Assembly (NCBI RefSeq): GCF_002355595.1
Contig: NZ_AP017422.1
Location: 6,576,823 to 6,640,822 of the forward strand
DNA: 64,000 nt
From: Filimonas lacunae
GTDB lineage: Bacteria > Bacteroidota > Bacteroidia > Chitinophagales > Chitinophagaceae
Direction: 5' to 3'
Positions 28,153 through 36,051 of the stretch are shown piece by piece; within the stretch, counting starts at the first letter, position 1; each line of letters opens with the position of its first letter. The position numbers were made by a program, and so were the translations under genes. Under the pieces are notes generated by a model, which saw only the letters and a program-made list of their open reading frames with translations, searched no databases and was not told the DNA's origin.

Positions 28153-28183
28153 CGGGCTCCCTGTAACAAGTTAATATCCCCAA

Positions 28184-28897
28184 ACATAGCAGGGCTTACA
28201 AGTTTATATCATCAGCGGAAGATGTTATGGTACTACCTGAGCAAAACCTGCTGTTATTTGAAACTTTTCTGATGCTGCCCAGGAGAAAACCTCCATAAGT
28301 CCAACATATCCTGCCACCCCTCTAAAGAAATCTGGTACCAGCCCAAACTTTTCTGGTACCATTCAGGAGTAACCCTCCATCAGTCCAGAATATCCTGCTA
28401 CCCCTCCAAAGAAATCTGGTATCAGCCTGAACTTTTCTGGTACCACTGAGGAGTAAACCTCCATCAGCCCAGGACATCCTGCTGCCCCTACAAAGAAATC
28501 TGGTATCAGCCTGCAATTCGCTGGTACCCCTCAGGAGTAAACCTGCACCAGCCGAAGACGCGCTGATCCCCCTCCAAAGCAATCTGGTACCAGCCAGTAC
28601 TTCGCTGGTGCCACCCTGGCATAAACCTGTACCAGCCAAAGACGCGCCGATACTGCCTTGGACCAAACTTATACAAGCTAAGTATTCGCCGGTAACGACT
28701 GGAAGAGAAAGGACGCCAGCGAAACACTCACCGGCACCTTCCAGGTATAAACCTATAGCAGCAGAAGGCAGACTTATGCAACATTAGGCAAAAGGTATCC
28801 CCTCAAGGAACTCACTATCGGCGTTTGAGGGTAAACCTGTAACAGCCTACGATTAGCCTTTATAGTCCGAGCGTAAATAAACACCATCTTCAAACCT
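28184..28897. repeat. Tandem array with 21-bp period and 84-bp higher-order unit
   Basis: The 951-bp gene-poor gap after lutB is mostly a tandem array. Successive 21-mers align without shift over about 34 units. Four 21-mers form an 84-bp unit: the block starting 28331 differs from that starting 28415 at 11 of 84 positions. The phrase AGGAGtaaacctcCATCAG recurs at 28281, 28365, 28449 and 28533, exactly 84 bp apart, and decays after about 28620. Several units carry the palindrome CTGGTACCAG (28332, 28584). On the minus strand, frames stay open for up to 114 codons with 7-residue periodicity, but this follows from the period being a multiple of three and is weak evidence for coding. Confidence 0.88.
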
Positions 28898-29103
28898 AGC
28901 AACACCATCTTAACATGGAATAAAGCCAAAGTACAGTTTACTGAACAGCACCGCCCCCGCTTCTATGACGAAGTACTTTTCAACTATAGGAATCATTCCT
29001 ACAGTTGAAAAAGAATTTCTCTAATGTCCTACAGGTAGGACGACAATATCTTCCTTCTTTCTTTACTTTATACGTCTAACATTATTTTTCTAAATCATAC
29101 CTT

Positions 29104-29415
29104 ATGGAAGAAAAAATCACATCAAATGAAGGAAGTTTCAAACCAGTAATCATGGAGGAGTTAGGCTTTCAAACTCCTGCGGATGTATTTGAAGCATTGT
29201 TTTCTCTTTATGACATAGACGAAGCCATTTTGATGCTGGAAAACCTGTATGGACGCAGCTTAATGGCATGTGAGCGGGACAAAGTAGTAGAAGAAAAACC
29301 TGCTCAGGTATATTTCTTCTCTAAGCATATGAAAGCGGTGTTAGAAGGTTTATATATACTCCATAAAAAGCCAGAATCTGCACAGGTTACAATGCCTGTA
29401 TTACGGGCCTGCTAA
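29104..29415 (+). CDS. Hypothetical protein, 103 aa
   Basis: I do not recognise this family. The product is acidic at the start and mostly helical (TPADVFEALFSLYDIDEAIL, MLENLYGRSLMACERDKVVE), with no signal peptide or membrane helix. The segment around 20-50 looks like a small regulatory or adaptor fold. It begins after a T-rich, promoter-like stretch and precedes a small HTH-like gene by 34 bp on the same strand, so the two may act together. Base composition is more AT-rich than the flanking core genes, suggesting accessory DNA. Confidence 0.6.
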   Translation: MEEKITSNEGSFKPVIMEELGFQTPADVFEALFSLYDIDEAILMLENLYGRSLMACERDKVVEEKPAQVYFFSKHMKAVLEGLYILHKKPESAQVTMPVLRAC

Positions 29416-29449
29416 GAAATACATTTACTTATTATCGTTTAAAACATTA

Positions 29450-29698
29450 ATGATGATTGTACACATGGGTAAAACTGTAAAGGGATATGTGAAAGAAAAA
29501 AAGTTGAGTGTGGAGCAGGTCTCCGCTGCCATTGGAAAATGTGAGTCGTATGTTTATAAGATTTATGACAAGAAGAAACTACCGGTTGATGACTTAATGC
29601 ATTTGTCATTATTGCTGAATGTAAACCTCTTCCATTTTTACAGCGAAGATGAAGCATTACAATTTGCTGAGCCCGCTAAGTTAAAAATGGCTTGTTAA
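29450..29698 (+). CDS. Small HTH (XRE-like) DNA-binding protein
   Basis: 82 aa, with alternative starts at 29453 and 29465. The core (GYVKEKKLSVEQVSAAIGKC, ESYVYKIYDKKKLPVDDLMH, LSLLLNVNLFHFYS) matches the five-helix pattern of XRE/Cro-type domains: a recognition helix after a short turn, then the LNVNLF signature seen where such domains fix the operating depth of the regulator. No ligand domain follows. It may regulate its own small cluster (29104-29698). Operators cannot be assigned, but the 40-bp palindrome at 29804 is the closest symmetrical site downstream. Confidence 0.65.
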   Translation: MMIVHMGKTVKGYVKEKKLSVEQVSAAIGKCESYVYKIYDKKKLPVDDLMHLSLLLNVNLFHFYSEDEALQFAEPAKLKMAC

Positions 29699-29803
29699 TA
29701 AGTGAAATGGGCTAAAGTCAGCCTTCCTTCCCTCGTACAACACACTTTAATAGAGTCACTATATTATCACAAATTATATGCTTTCGTATATAAAACTAAT
29801 GAC

Positions 29804-29843
29804 TACAGTAATACTATATGCAATTGCATATAGTATTACTGTA
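29804..29843. repeat. 40-bp perfect AT-rich palindrome
   Basis: Half-site TACAGTAATACTATATGCAA is followed immediately by its exact reverse complement, with no spacer. It lies in the 338-bp gap between the HTH-like gene and the DUF6934-like gene. There is a short T-rich stretch further downstream, so it could terminate transcription, bind a dimeric regulator or extrude as a cruciform. The 3' part of the half-site recurs at 30561-30571. The rest of the gap shows only a 22-codon frame (29950-30018). Confidence 0.85.
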
Positions 29844-29949
29844 TATCAACCTTATTAATAATTTTTCCCGTTCTTCGCATCTCGCAGAACATACCTGCAA
29901 AATCCTACTCTATGAGAAGCCATAATTCTTTAAATCAAAAAATAAGATT

Positions 29950-30018
29950 ATGAGCATCTTTGACAACGTTTTCAAAACAAAGCATTCATTGCAAGCCATT
30001 CTAAAGTCGATCGTTTAA
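29950..30018 (+). CDS. Possible 22-aa leader peptide
   Basis: A short frame MSIFDNVFKTKHSLQAIL... ends 18 bp before the DUF6934-like gene. It may be a leader or the remnant of a longer gene. There is no independent evidence of translation. Confidence 0.2.
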   Translation: MSIFDNVFKTKHSLQAILKSIV

Positions 30019-30036
30019 CACTTGAAACCTTAGACA

Positions 30037-30522
30037 ATGATTGCAATTGACTTTGACAAAACCTATAAGCTGACAAATGTTAGACTTCATACTAATAGCA
30101 GCATTGGAGAATTCTATTCACCTCAAAAAAACGGTCATGAAACATTAATACGTATAGCCATCACACCGCATCCTGAACCTTTATTACCTAAAGTCTACAA
30201 TCTGGCAATGGGGCCACCAATTGGTGAGATTCAAGTGGATGATATGATAAGGTTGAAACACAGAAACCCAGACTACGTATTCTCTACAGCCATCTTGTTT
30301 GCTTTAACATTCTTAACAGAATACCCTGAAATGCTTATCGGCCTGGATGGCTCAGATGACCTTAGGGCAACTCTTTACCATAGTATGTTTACAACTAATC
30401 GGAAAACAATGGATGAGTTCTTTACCACAATTGGAGTGGACTGGTATGTGAAACTATTGCGAAACGAAGAGGACATTGAACGCAATTCAGATGGTACTCC
30501 CTATTTTAAGCAAAGACCATAA
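30037..30522 (+). CDS. DUF6934-like protein, possible member of a two-gene module
   Basis: 161 aa, no signal peptide. The product has an N-terminal beta-rich half (YKLTNVRLHTNSSIGEFYSP, RIAITPHPEPLLPKVYNLAM) and a helical half with TAILFALTFLTEYPEMLIGL, RATLYHSMFTTNRKTM and the ending GVDWYVKLLRNEEDIERNSD. The phrases TEYPE..I..DGS.D.RA.LY and I.VDWY resemble DUF6934 proteins of Bacteroidota, recalled from memory. These often lie beside a small partner gene; here a 63-aa gene follows after 78 bp. A toxin-antitoxin-like role is possible but unproven. Codon use is AT-rich compared with purH next door. Confidence 0.6.
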   Translation: MIAIDFDKTYKLTNVRLHTNSSIGEFYSPQKNGHETLIRIAITPHPEPLLPKVYNLAMGPPIGEIQVDDMIRLKHRNPDYVFSTAILFALTFLTEYPEMLIGLDGSDDLRATLYHSMFTTNRKTMDEFFTTIGVDWYVKLLRNEEDIERNSDGTPYFKQRP

Positions 30523-30554
30523 TTATTTGATTATCAACGATCAAGGCATGATCT

Positions 30555-30571
30555 ATACAGATACTATATGC
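30555..30571. promoter_or_regulatory. Single half-site of the 29804 palindrome
   Basis: TACAGATACTATATGC matches the palindrome half-site TACAGTAATACTATATGC apart from a 2-bp gap, and lies 30 bp before the 63-aa gene. Two related sites in front of two adjacent genes suggest a shared operator. Confidence 0.4.
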
Positions 30572-30600
30572 TAGAACCTAAAAAATAAGTACATTTAGGT

Positions 30601-30792
30601 ATGAATTCCAAAATTCAGAAAAAGATAGACGAAATTAAGAGACAATCCGCCCAATCAAAAGCTTTTAGCGCGGCAGTCACTTCTAATGTAACCATCTCTA
30701 CAAATGATGCGTTATCTATATCAATTCGCTCTAAAAAGGATGCAGACACTTTCATGTCAGAAGTGAAAGCAATTAGCAAAAGTAAATCTTAA
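30601..30792 (+). CDS. Small hypothetical protein, 63 aa, partner of the DUF6934-like gene
   Basis: The product starts with a charged helix (MNSKIQKKIDEIKRQSAQSK), continues through a Ser/Thr-rich stretch and ends with IRSKKDADTFMSEVKAISK. Small size, high charge and no signal peptide fit an antitoxin or adaptor. It is followed 25 bp later by a clear intrinsic terminator, which closes the small cluster. I do not recognise the family. It could also be a chance frame, but the start sits just after a promoter-like region and the terminator follows promptly, which favours a real gene. Confidence 0.55.
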   Translation: MNSKIQKKIDEIKRQSAQSKAFSAAVTSNVTISTNDALSISIRSKKDADTFMSEVKAISKSKS

Positions 30793-30817
30793 TAAACTTA
30801 TATCGATAATACCAGAA

Positions 30818-30846
30818 GGCGCTTCAATGATTGGAGCGCCTTTTTT
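30818..30846 (+). terminator. Intrinsic terminator after the DUF6934-like module
   Basis: Ten-bp stem with one G-T wobble (GGCGCTTCAA, loop TGA, TTGGAGCGCC) followed by six T. Confidence 0.85.
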
Positions 30847-30907
30847 ATTGAGCTTAACAAAGAAACTGTAGAAGCCCATTACATTGAAAATGATTTACCT
30901 ACTAACA

Positions 30908-30943
30908 AAACCGGCGTCCCATTTATCATGAGTACGCCGGTTT
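30908..30943 (-). terminator. Probable terminator of purH
   Basis: Perfect 10-bp arms AAACCGGCGT and ACGCCGGTTT with a 16-nt loop. Read on the minus strand it lies 39 bp after the purH stop and is followed by a short T-rich tract. Confidence 0.7.
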
Positions 30944-30981
30944 GTTCGTCGTTTATTCTACAAGAATCTTATAAAAACTGA

Positions 30982-32505
30982 TTAGTGCTTAAAGTGTCTC
31001 ATACCAGTGATTACCATAGCCAGGTTATTGGTTACAGTATACTCAATGCTATCCTTATCACGGATAGAACCGCCTGGTTGAATGAAGGCTGCAATGCCTG
31101 CTTCGTGTGCTATTTGTACGCAATCGTTGAATGGAAAGAATGCGTCTGATGCTAATACAGCGCCATTTAAATCGAACTGAAACTGTTTAGATTTTTCAAT
31201 AGCCTGACGCAGGGAGTCGATACGGCTGGTTTGACCACAACCTTTACCAACCAGTTGCTTGTTTTTCACCAGGGCAATGGCATTGCTTTTCAGGTGCTTA
31301 CAAATCAGGTTGGCAAATTCCAGATCTTGCTTTTCAGCTTCGCTAGTGCTACGGCCACCTACTTCTTTCCACTCGGTGTAGTTGCCTTCGTCGTTATCCT
31401 GGGCCAGCACGCCGTTTAATAACGTTTTGTGCTGGGTTTTGGCTTTTGCCTTATCGTTTTGTTTCAGCTCCAGCAAAATTCTGTTCTTCTTGCTTTTTAA
31501 CACAGCCAGTGCGTCTTCTGTAAAAGCAGGAGCGATTAATACTTCAAAGAAAATTTCGTTGATAGCGTCAGCTGTAGCTTTGTCAACAGTACCGTTAGTA
31601 ACCAGTACACCGCCGAAAGCGCTTTCAGTATCACCAGCATGGGCAGCATCCCAGGCTTCTTTTACTGTTTTGCGTGACGAAACACCACAAACGTTGGTGT
31701 GCTTGATAATAGCAAACACGGTTTCTGAACCCGGAAATTCACCAATCAGCTGCACGGCAGCATCTACATCTACCAGGTTGTTATAGGATAATTCTTTACC
31801 GTTCAGTTGAGCAAACAGTTGAGAAAGATCGCCATAGAAAGTAGCCTGCTGGTGTGGGTTTTCGCCATAACGCAGTACTTGCTTGCCATTATTAGCGCTG
31901 TTAGAGTGAACCGTAGCGCCTGGGTTAAAGTAGTTGCTGATAGCAATATCGTAGTTCATTACTACTTCAAACGCTTTGGCCGCAAATGCCTTACGCTGTT
32001 CGATGGTAGTAGTGCCTTCCTGTGTTCTCAGCTTCTCTTCCAGGGAAGCGTAGTCGTCTTTAGCCGCAATTACCACCAGGTCTTTAAAGTTTTTGGCAGC
32101 AGCGCGAATCATAGACGGACCGCCTATATCAATTTTTTCAATGATCAGTTTCTCTTCGCTGGTATTGCGCAGGGTTTCTTCGAAAGGATACAGGTCAACA
32201 ATTACCAGGTCAATTTCAGGAATGTTATACTGCTTCATTTCAGCCAGATCCTGCTCTTCATACCTACGGCCCAGGATACCACCAAACACAGCCGGGTGCA
32301 GGGTTTTTACCCTTCCGCCCAGGATAGAGGGATACGTGGTAAGGCTTTCAACAGCCACACAGGGAATTCCGAGGTCTTCAATAAATTTCTGAGTTCCGCC
32401 AGTGGTGTAAATGGTAATGCCCAAACGGTGTAACTCTTTTACTACCGGCTCAAGGCCATCCTTATAAAAAACAGAGATTAAAGCAGACTGGATCTTCTTT
32501 TGCAT
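30982..32505 (-). CDS. purH: Bifunctional AICAR transformylase / IMP cyclohydrolase
   Basis: 507 aa. The N-terminal MGS-like IMP cyclohydrolase domain (about 1-140) includes TTGGTQKFIEDLGIP and GGRVKTLHPAVFGGIL. The C-terminal transformylase domain has LRYGENPHQQATFYGD, AFGGVLVTNG, the catalytic KH pair in FAIIKHTNVCGV and the end motif GGSIRDKDSIEYTVTNNLAM. It performs the last two steps of IMP synthesis, using 10-formyltetrahydrofolate. It lies 12 bp after comEC on the same strand, so it is probably read with it. Length is normal and all key motifs are present. Confidence 0.97.
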   Translation of the reverse strand: MQKKIQSALISVFYKDGLEPVVKELHRLGITIYTTGGTQKFIEDLGIPCVAVESLTTYPSILGGRVKTLHPAVFGGILGRRYEEQDLAEMKQYNIPEIDLVIVDLYPFEETLRNTSEEKLIIEKIDIGGPSMIRAAAKNFKDLVVIAAKDDYASLEEKLRTQEGTTTIEQRKAFAAKAFEVVMNYDIAISNYFNPGATVHSNSANNGKQVLRYGENPHQQATFYGDLSQLFAQLNGKELSYNNLVDVDAAVQLIGEFPGSETVFAIIKHTNVCGVSSRKTVKEAWDAAHAGDTESAFGGVLVTNGTVDKATADAINEIFFEVLIAPAFTEDALAVLKSKKNRILLELKQNDKAKAKTQHKTLLNGVLAQDNDEGNYTEWKEVGGRSTSEAEKQDLEFANLICKHLKSNAIALVKNKQLVGKGCGQTSRIDSLRQAIEKSKQFQFDLNGAVLASDAFFPFNDCVQIAHEAGIAAFIQPGGSIRDKDSIEYTVTNNLAMVITGMRHFKH

Positions 32506-32517
32506 GATACGATGTGT

Positions 32518-34602
32518 TTAAAGTTCCATTACAAAGGCCCCGTCGCGGGGCACGGAATGAAAGCGCAAATGTAGGCTGTCGCAATCTTTTTTCCATTTTT
32601 CTATTTTCCACACGGGGTTACTACTGTCAAATACCACCTGTTTCGCACGAAAAATAGCTGCCAGTTGCTTTACATCGTATCCCGCCGTTCCGCCAATTAT
32701 CAAAATATCCACATTCACCGGGCTGTTACCGGCAGGTGCGGTAATCTTATGGTTGGCCAGGGCTATTTTTTTACCGGCATAAGTGAACAAGGCAACCGGC
32801 TGTAACGCGGCCACCTGGCAGTTTTGCTGAACATGCCACAACATATGCGTTGGTTTTATATACTGATTGCACACAGCAGAGTTTGTATGCAAAGTGCTAT
32901 CGCCCGCCCAGTAGCCTGTGTTACCACAAACCAGCTCTACAGCACTCATATGCGGAATATTGTACACCACCAGTTTTTGCTGCTGCCTGGTATGTATAAT
33001 ATCTATTGCGTATATCAAAGCCATGATGGAAGACAATACTGCCGCCGCCAGCCACGCCCTGGCACTTCTTTGCCAGCAGCCGAAACTTGCACATACGATA
33101 ATGCCCACCAGCAAGGCCGCCTGCCATCCTGTAAAAGCAATGCTACTGATCAATGCACAAGGCAACTGTTGCATGTGTTGTATAAAAGCATTCATTGCAA
33201 TCATACAGGTAGTAATAAATGCGCCACAAAGTGTTGCCAGCGGTGTACACCACGCTGTAATAATTAAAAAGATTTCGGCATATAAGATGATGCCCGATAA
33301 TGGAACGACTATCATATTAGTAATAACAAAGTATACCGGAAACTGATGGAAGTAGTACAGGATAACCGGCAAAGTGAATACCTGGGCCGATAAGGTAACG
33401 GCTGTAAGCTGCCAGATATAATCCAGTAACCGGTTTTGTGTTTGGATGTAATGATACAGCGGCCTGTAAAACAACATAATACCCGCTACCGCAGCATAAG
33501 ACAACTGGAAGCCTGCATCCCATAAATACAATGGATCATATACCAGCAAGCAAAAAGCCGACGCCGCCAGGTTGTTGATATTTCGGTGCTTTTTGCCAAT
33601 GGCTTCGCCCAGGATAATACAGGTGAACATAATTGCACTGCGCACAATAGAAGGAGCCGCTCCTGAAAGCAAGGTGAACAACCAGAGTACACTTAATGCC
33701 AGCAACGGCTTTGCCCAACGCAGATAACCATTATTACCAGCTTTTGCCAGCACCATTACCAACATGCCATAAATCATAGCCAGGTGCATGCCACTGATAG
33801 CAATAATATGCACCACGCCCGTGTCGGCGTAAGCCTGCATCAGGCCCTTATCCAGTTCATCGCGATAACCCATCAATAAAGCTGCGGCAATGCCCGCCAC
33901 CTGGGTATCTGGAATATAACGATGGATAATGGCCAAAGCTGATGTTCGCAATGTATACAACCACTTCCACCACCTGCTTCCACCCATGTTGCTAATGACA
34001 GTATAATCCTCAGGCTGCAGGTACACCTGGTGATACAACTGCTGCATGCTACAATAACGTGCATAATTGAAGCCTCCGGGATTGCCCATGCCCATAATAG
34101 GTTGCAGGGTTTTATGTATCAGTATGATAGTGCCATAGGCCGGTACCGTAGCAGTGCTATCCTTTTTAAAATATAGTATTATTTTGCCCGTAGCCGGTTG
34201 CCAAACGCTATCACTAGCAATGCTATTCACCACCGCAACCGCTTTGAGGGAATTAGGTTTGCTTACAGGCGGTTCGTTCACCATAGCCAGCAACAAAGCC
34301 CCGGGCTGATACCGCACCCCAAACCAGTTGCGCTGTTGCTGTATGTTTTGGCCCCATACTACCACACACCCAGCGATAGCAATAGCCAGCAATATTCCTC
34401 CTCCCTGCAGCCACCTTATAGCATAACGATATTGCGCAGGCAGTAGCAAACAAACCACCAGGCATATCGCAACCACTGCCGCCACCGGCAATAGCACCAA
34501 CAAAGAAGCCTTGATATAAAATTGAAAAACAATACCAGCCATAAAGGCCAGGAGAATACGGCCAAAAGGAATTTTACGTAATTCCACCAGAACATCATTC
34601 AT
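32518..34602 (-). CDS. comEC: ComEC/Rec2-family DNA uptake membrane protein
   Basis: 694 aa. An N-terminal cluster of hydrophobic helices and the DUF4131 region are followed by the Competence domain (about 230-510) with multiple helices and the motif IAISGMHLAMIYGML and LLSGAAPSIVRSAIMF. The C-terminal 150 residues are periplasmic or cytoplasmic and lack the full metallo-beta-lactamase HxHxDH motif; they resemble the short C-terminal part of other Bacteroidota ComEC proteins. Known role: channel for single-stranded DNA across the inner membrane during transformation. Other competence genes are not in the window. It is upstream of purH. Confidence 0.9.
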   Translation of the reverse strand: MNDVLVELRKIPFGRILLAFMAGIVFQFYIKASLLVLLPVAAVVAICLVVCLLLPAQYRYAIRWLQGGGILLAIAIAGCVVVWGQNIQQQRNWFGVRYQPGALLLAMVNEPPVSKPNSLKAVAVVNSIASDSVWQPATGKIILYFKKDSTATVPAYGTIILIHKTLQPIMGMGNPGGFNYARYCSMQQLYHQVYLQPEDYTVISNMGGSRWWKWLYTLRTSALAIIHRYIPDTQVAGIAAALLMGYRDELDKGLMQAYADTGVVHIIAISGMHLAMIYGMLVMVLAKAGNNGYLRWAKPLLALSVLWLFTLLSGAAPSIVRSAIMFTCIILGEAIGKKHRNINNLAASAFCLLVYDPLYLWDAGFQLSYAAVAGIMLFYRPLYHYIQTQNRLLDYIWQLTAVTLSAQVFTLPVILYYFHQFPVYFVITNMIVVPLSGIILYAEIFLIITAWCTPLATLCGAFITTCMIAMNAFIQHMQQLPCALISSIAFTGWQAALLVGIIVCASFGCWQRSARAWLAAAVLSSIMALIYAIDIIHTRQQQKLVVYNIPHMSAVELVCGNTGYWAGDSTLHTNSAVCNQYIKPTHMLWHVQQNCQVAALQPVALFTYAGKKIALANHKITAPAGNSPVNVDILIIGGTAGYDVKQLAAIFRAKQVVFDSSNPVWKIEKWKKDCDSLHLRFHSVPRDGAFVMEL

Positions 34603-34732
34603 ACAGCAGCTTGCAATTGGTTGCTATAAGCAACAGCAGATGTACGGAAGTGTTTACAGGGAGATCATTTTTTTATGCAAAAGCGAAAAACATATATCTA
34701 TACTGGAACAAGCGACAGGTCAGGTAAATAAA

Positions 34733-34766
34733 AAAGGGCCGTATCAAATTGATGATACAGCCCTTT
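34733..34766. terminator. Terminator downstream of the DegT-family gene and upstream of comEC
   Basis: Stem AAAGGGC-GTATCA with TGATAC-GCCCTTT, one mismatch. It is flanked by an A-run on the left that forms a T-run on the minus strand. Confidence 0.6.
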
Positions 34767-34785
34767 CTTCTGTTGAAATATAATA

Positions 34786-36003
34786 TTAGGCAGAAACCTG
34801 TTGCGCTTTCAATACTTTTTGAATAGCAGCTACCATCTTCTCACCTTTTTCTTTAATCTGCTCTTCTGTCCATACCAGGCTGATGCTGGTAGAAATGCAA
34901 CGGCTGATAATAGCATCGCTGGCAGAAAAATCCTGTGTTTGCAGTTTCTGCAAAGCGGCTGTTTGCAGCGGGCTCAATGATTGTAATGATTTCACTTGTT
35001 TCAGGTGATCCCATTTGCGCACATAATGCCAGTTGTTATCAAACCAATAGAAGTTGCCAGGTAAAATGCCCTGCGCTTTCATTTCAGCTACTACTGCCCT
35101 TGCAATATCTTCTGTAGGCAGAAACCAGCTGAGTTGTCCACAACTGTCGCCAGCAGGATCAGGAATAACACGGTAAGTGATTTCAGGCACAGTTTCCAGA
35201 TAGCTTCTTAACAGCTTGTAGTTCTTTTTCTGCGTTTCCAGAAAGCTGCCTACTTTCCTTATCTGGGCCAAACCTACCGCAGCATGTAGTTCGCTGATGC
35301 GATAGTTATAACCGATAAAAGGATGCAGGTCAGCACCACGATCTACACCCAGGTGATCGTGACCATGATCGGTGTAGCCGTCACACTTGGTGTACAGATC
35401 TTCACTGTTGGTCATAATAACACCACCTTCACCGCAGGTAATGGTTTTTACAAAATCGAATGAGAAGGTACCGGCGTGGCCAATGGTACCTACCGATTTA
35501 CCTTTGTAGGTAGCGCCAATGCTTTGGCAGGCATCTTCCAGCAATATCAGTTTATGCTCGTCGCATATTTGTTTTAATTCGTCTATCCAGGCCATGCTGC
35601 CGCACATATGCACGGGCATTACGCACTTGGTTTTTGGGGTAATGGCTTTGCGAACTGCTTCCGGATTAAGGGTAAGTGATTCGTCAATGTCTACCAGCAC
35701 AGGTACCGCACCTACACTTAATACCGCCTCAAAACTGGCCACAAAAGTGAAAGAAGGCATGATAATTTCATCGCCATAGCCAATGCCCAGGGTAGCCATT
35801 GCAGTGCTTAATGCAGTGGTGCCGCTGGAGGTAAGCTGCGCATATTTACTACCAAAAGTTTCGCAGATAGCGGCTTCCAGCTCTTTTGCTTTCCAATGGC
35901 CTTTGCGGGGACCATCGAAGCCGTAACGCATGATGATACCGGTTTCCAGTACATCATTTACTTCTTTTCTTTCTTCTGCGCCAAATAATTCGTATCCAGG
36001 CAT
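34786..36003 (-). CDS. DegT/DnrJ/EryC1/StrS-family PLP aminotransferase
   Basis: 405 aa. It has the family's SSGTTALSTAMATLGIGYGD substrate-binding turn, GDEIIMPSFTFVASFEAVLS, EDACQSIGATYKGKSVGTIG and the PLP-lysine motif FDFVKTITCGEGGVIMTN. A histidine-rich segment (YTDHGHDHLGVDRGADLHPF) follows, then GYNYRISELHAAVGLAQIRK. Such enzymes make amino sugars for surface glycans or antibiotics; no sugar-nucleotide genes are nearby, so the substrate is unknown. It follows the GHL10-type gene by 48 bp on the same strand. Confidence 0.9.
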   Translation of the reverse strand: MPGYELFGAEERKEVNDVLETGIIMRYGFDGPRKGHWKAKELEAAICETFGSKYAQLTSSGTTALSTAMATLGIGYGDEIIMPSFTFVASFEAVLSVGAVPVLVDIDESLTLNPEAVRKAITPKTKCVMPVHMCGSMAWIDELKQICDEHKLILLEDACQSIGATYKGKSVGTIGHAGTFSFDFVKTITCGEGGVIMTNSEDLYTKCDGYTDHGHDHLGVDRGADLHPFIGYNYRISELHAAVGLAQIRKVGSFLETQKKNYKLLRSYLETVPEITYRVIPDPAGDSCGQLSWFLPTEDIARAVVAEMKAQGILPGNFYWFDNNWHYVRKWDHLKQVKSLQSLSPLQTAALQKLQTQDFSASDAIISRCISTSISLVWTEEQIKEKGEKMVAAIQKVLKAQQVSA

Positions 36004-36051
36004 AGTATATAAGTTGAAAAATTTTAAAATTTCAGGGAAACAAAGGTATTA

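Noticed and set aside
28322-28727. Minus-strand frames of 114 and 73 codons in the repeat array
   Set aside because: A period of 21 bp keeps frames open automatically; two frames are open at once, and neither has a signal, domain or start context. Kept as a repeat rather than genes.
28184-28897. CRISPR array
   Set aside because: Units are contiguous with no unique spacers, and no cas genes are present.
32824-33346. Plus-strand open frames (up to 147 codons) opposite comEC
   Set aside because: Shadow of the comEC coding frame; no domain, and comEC is clearly intact.
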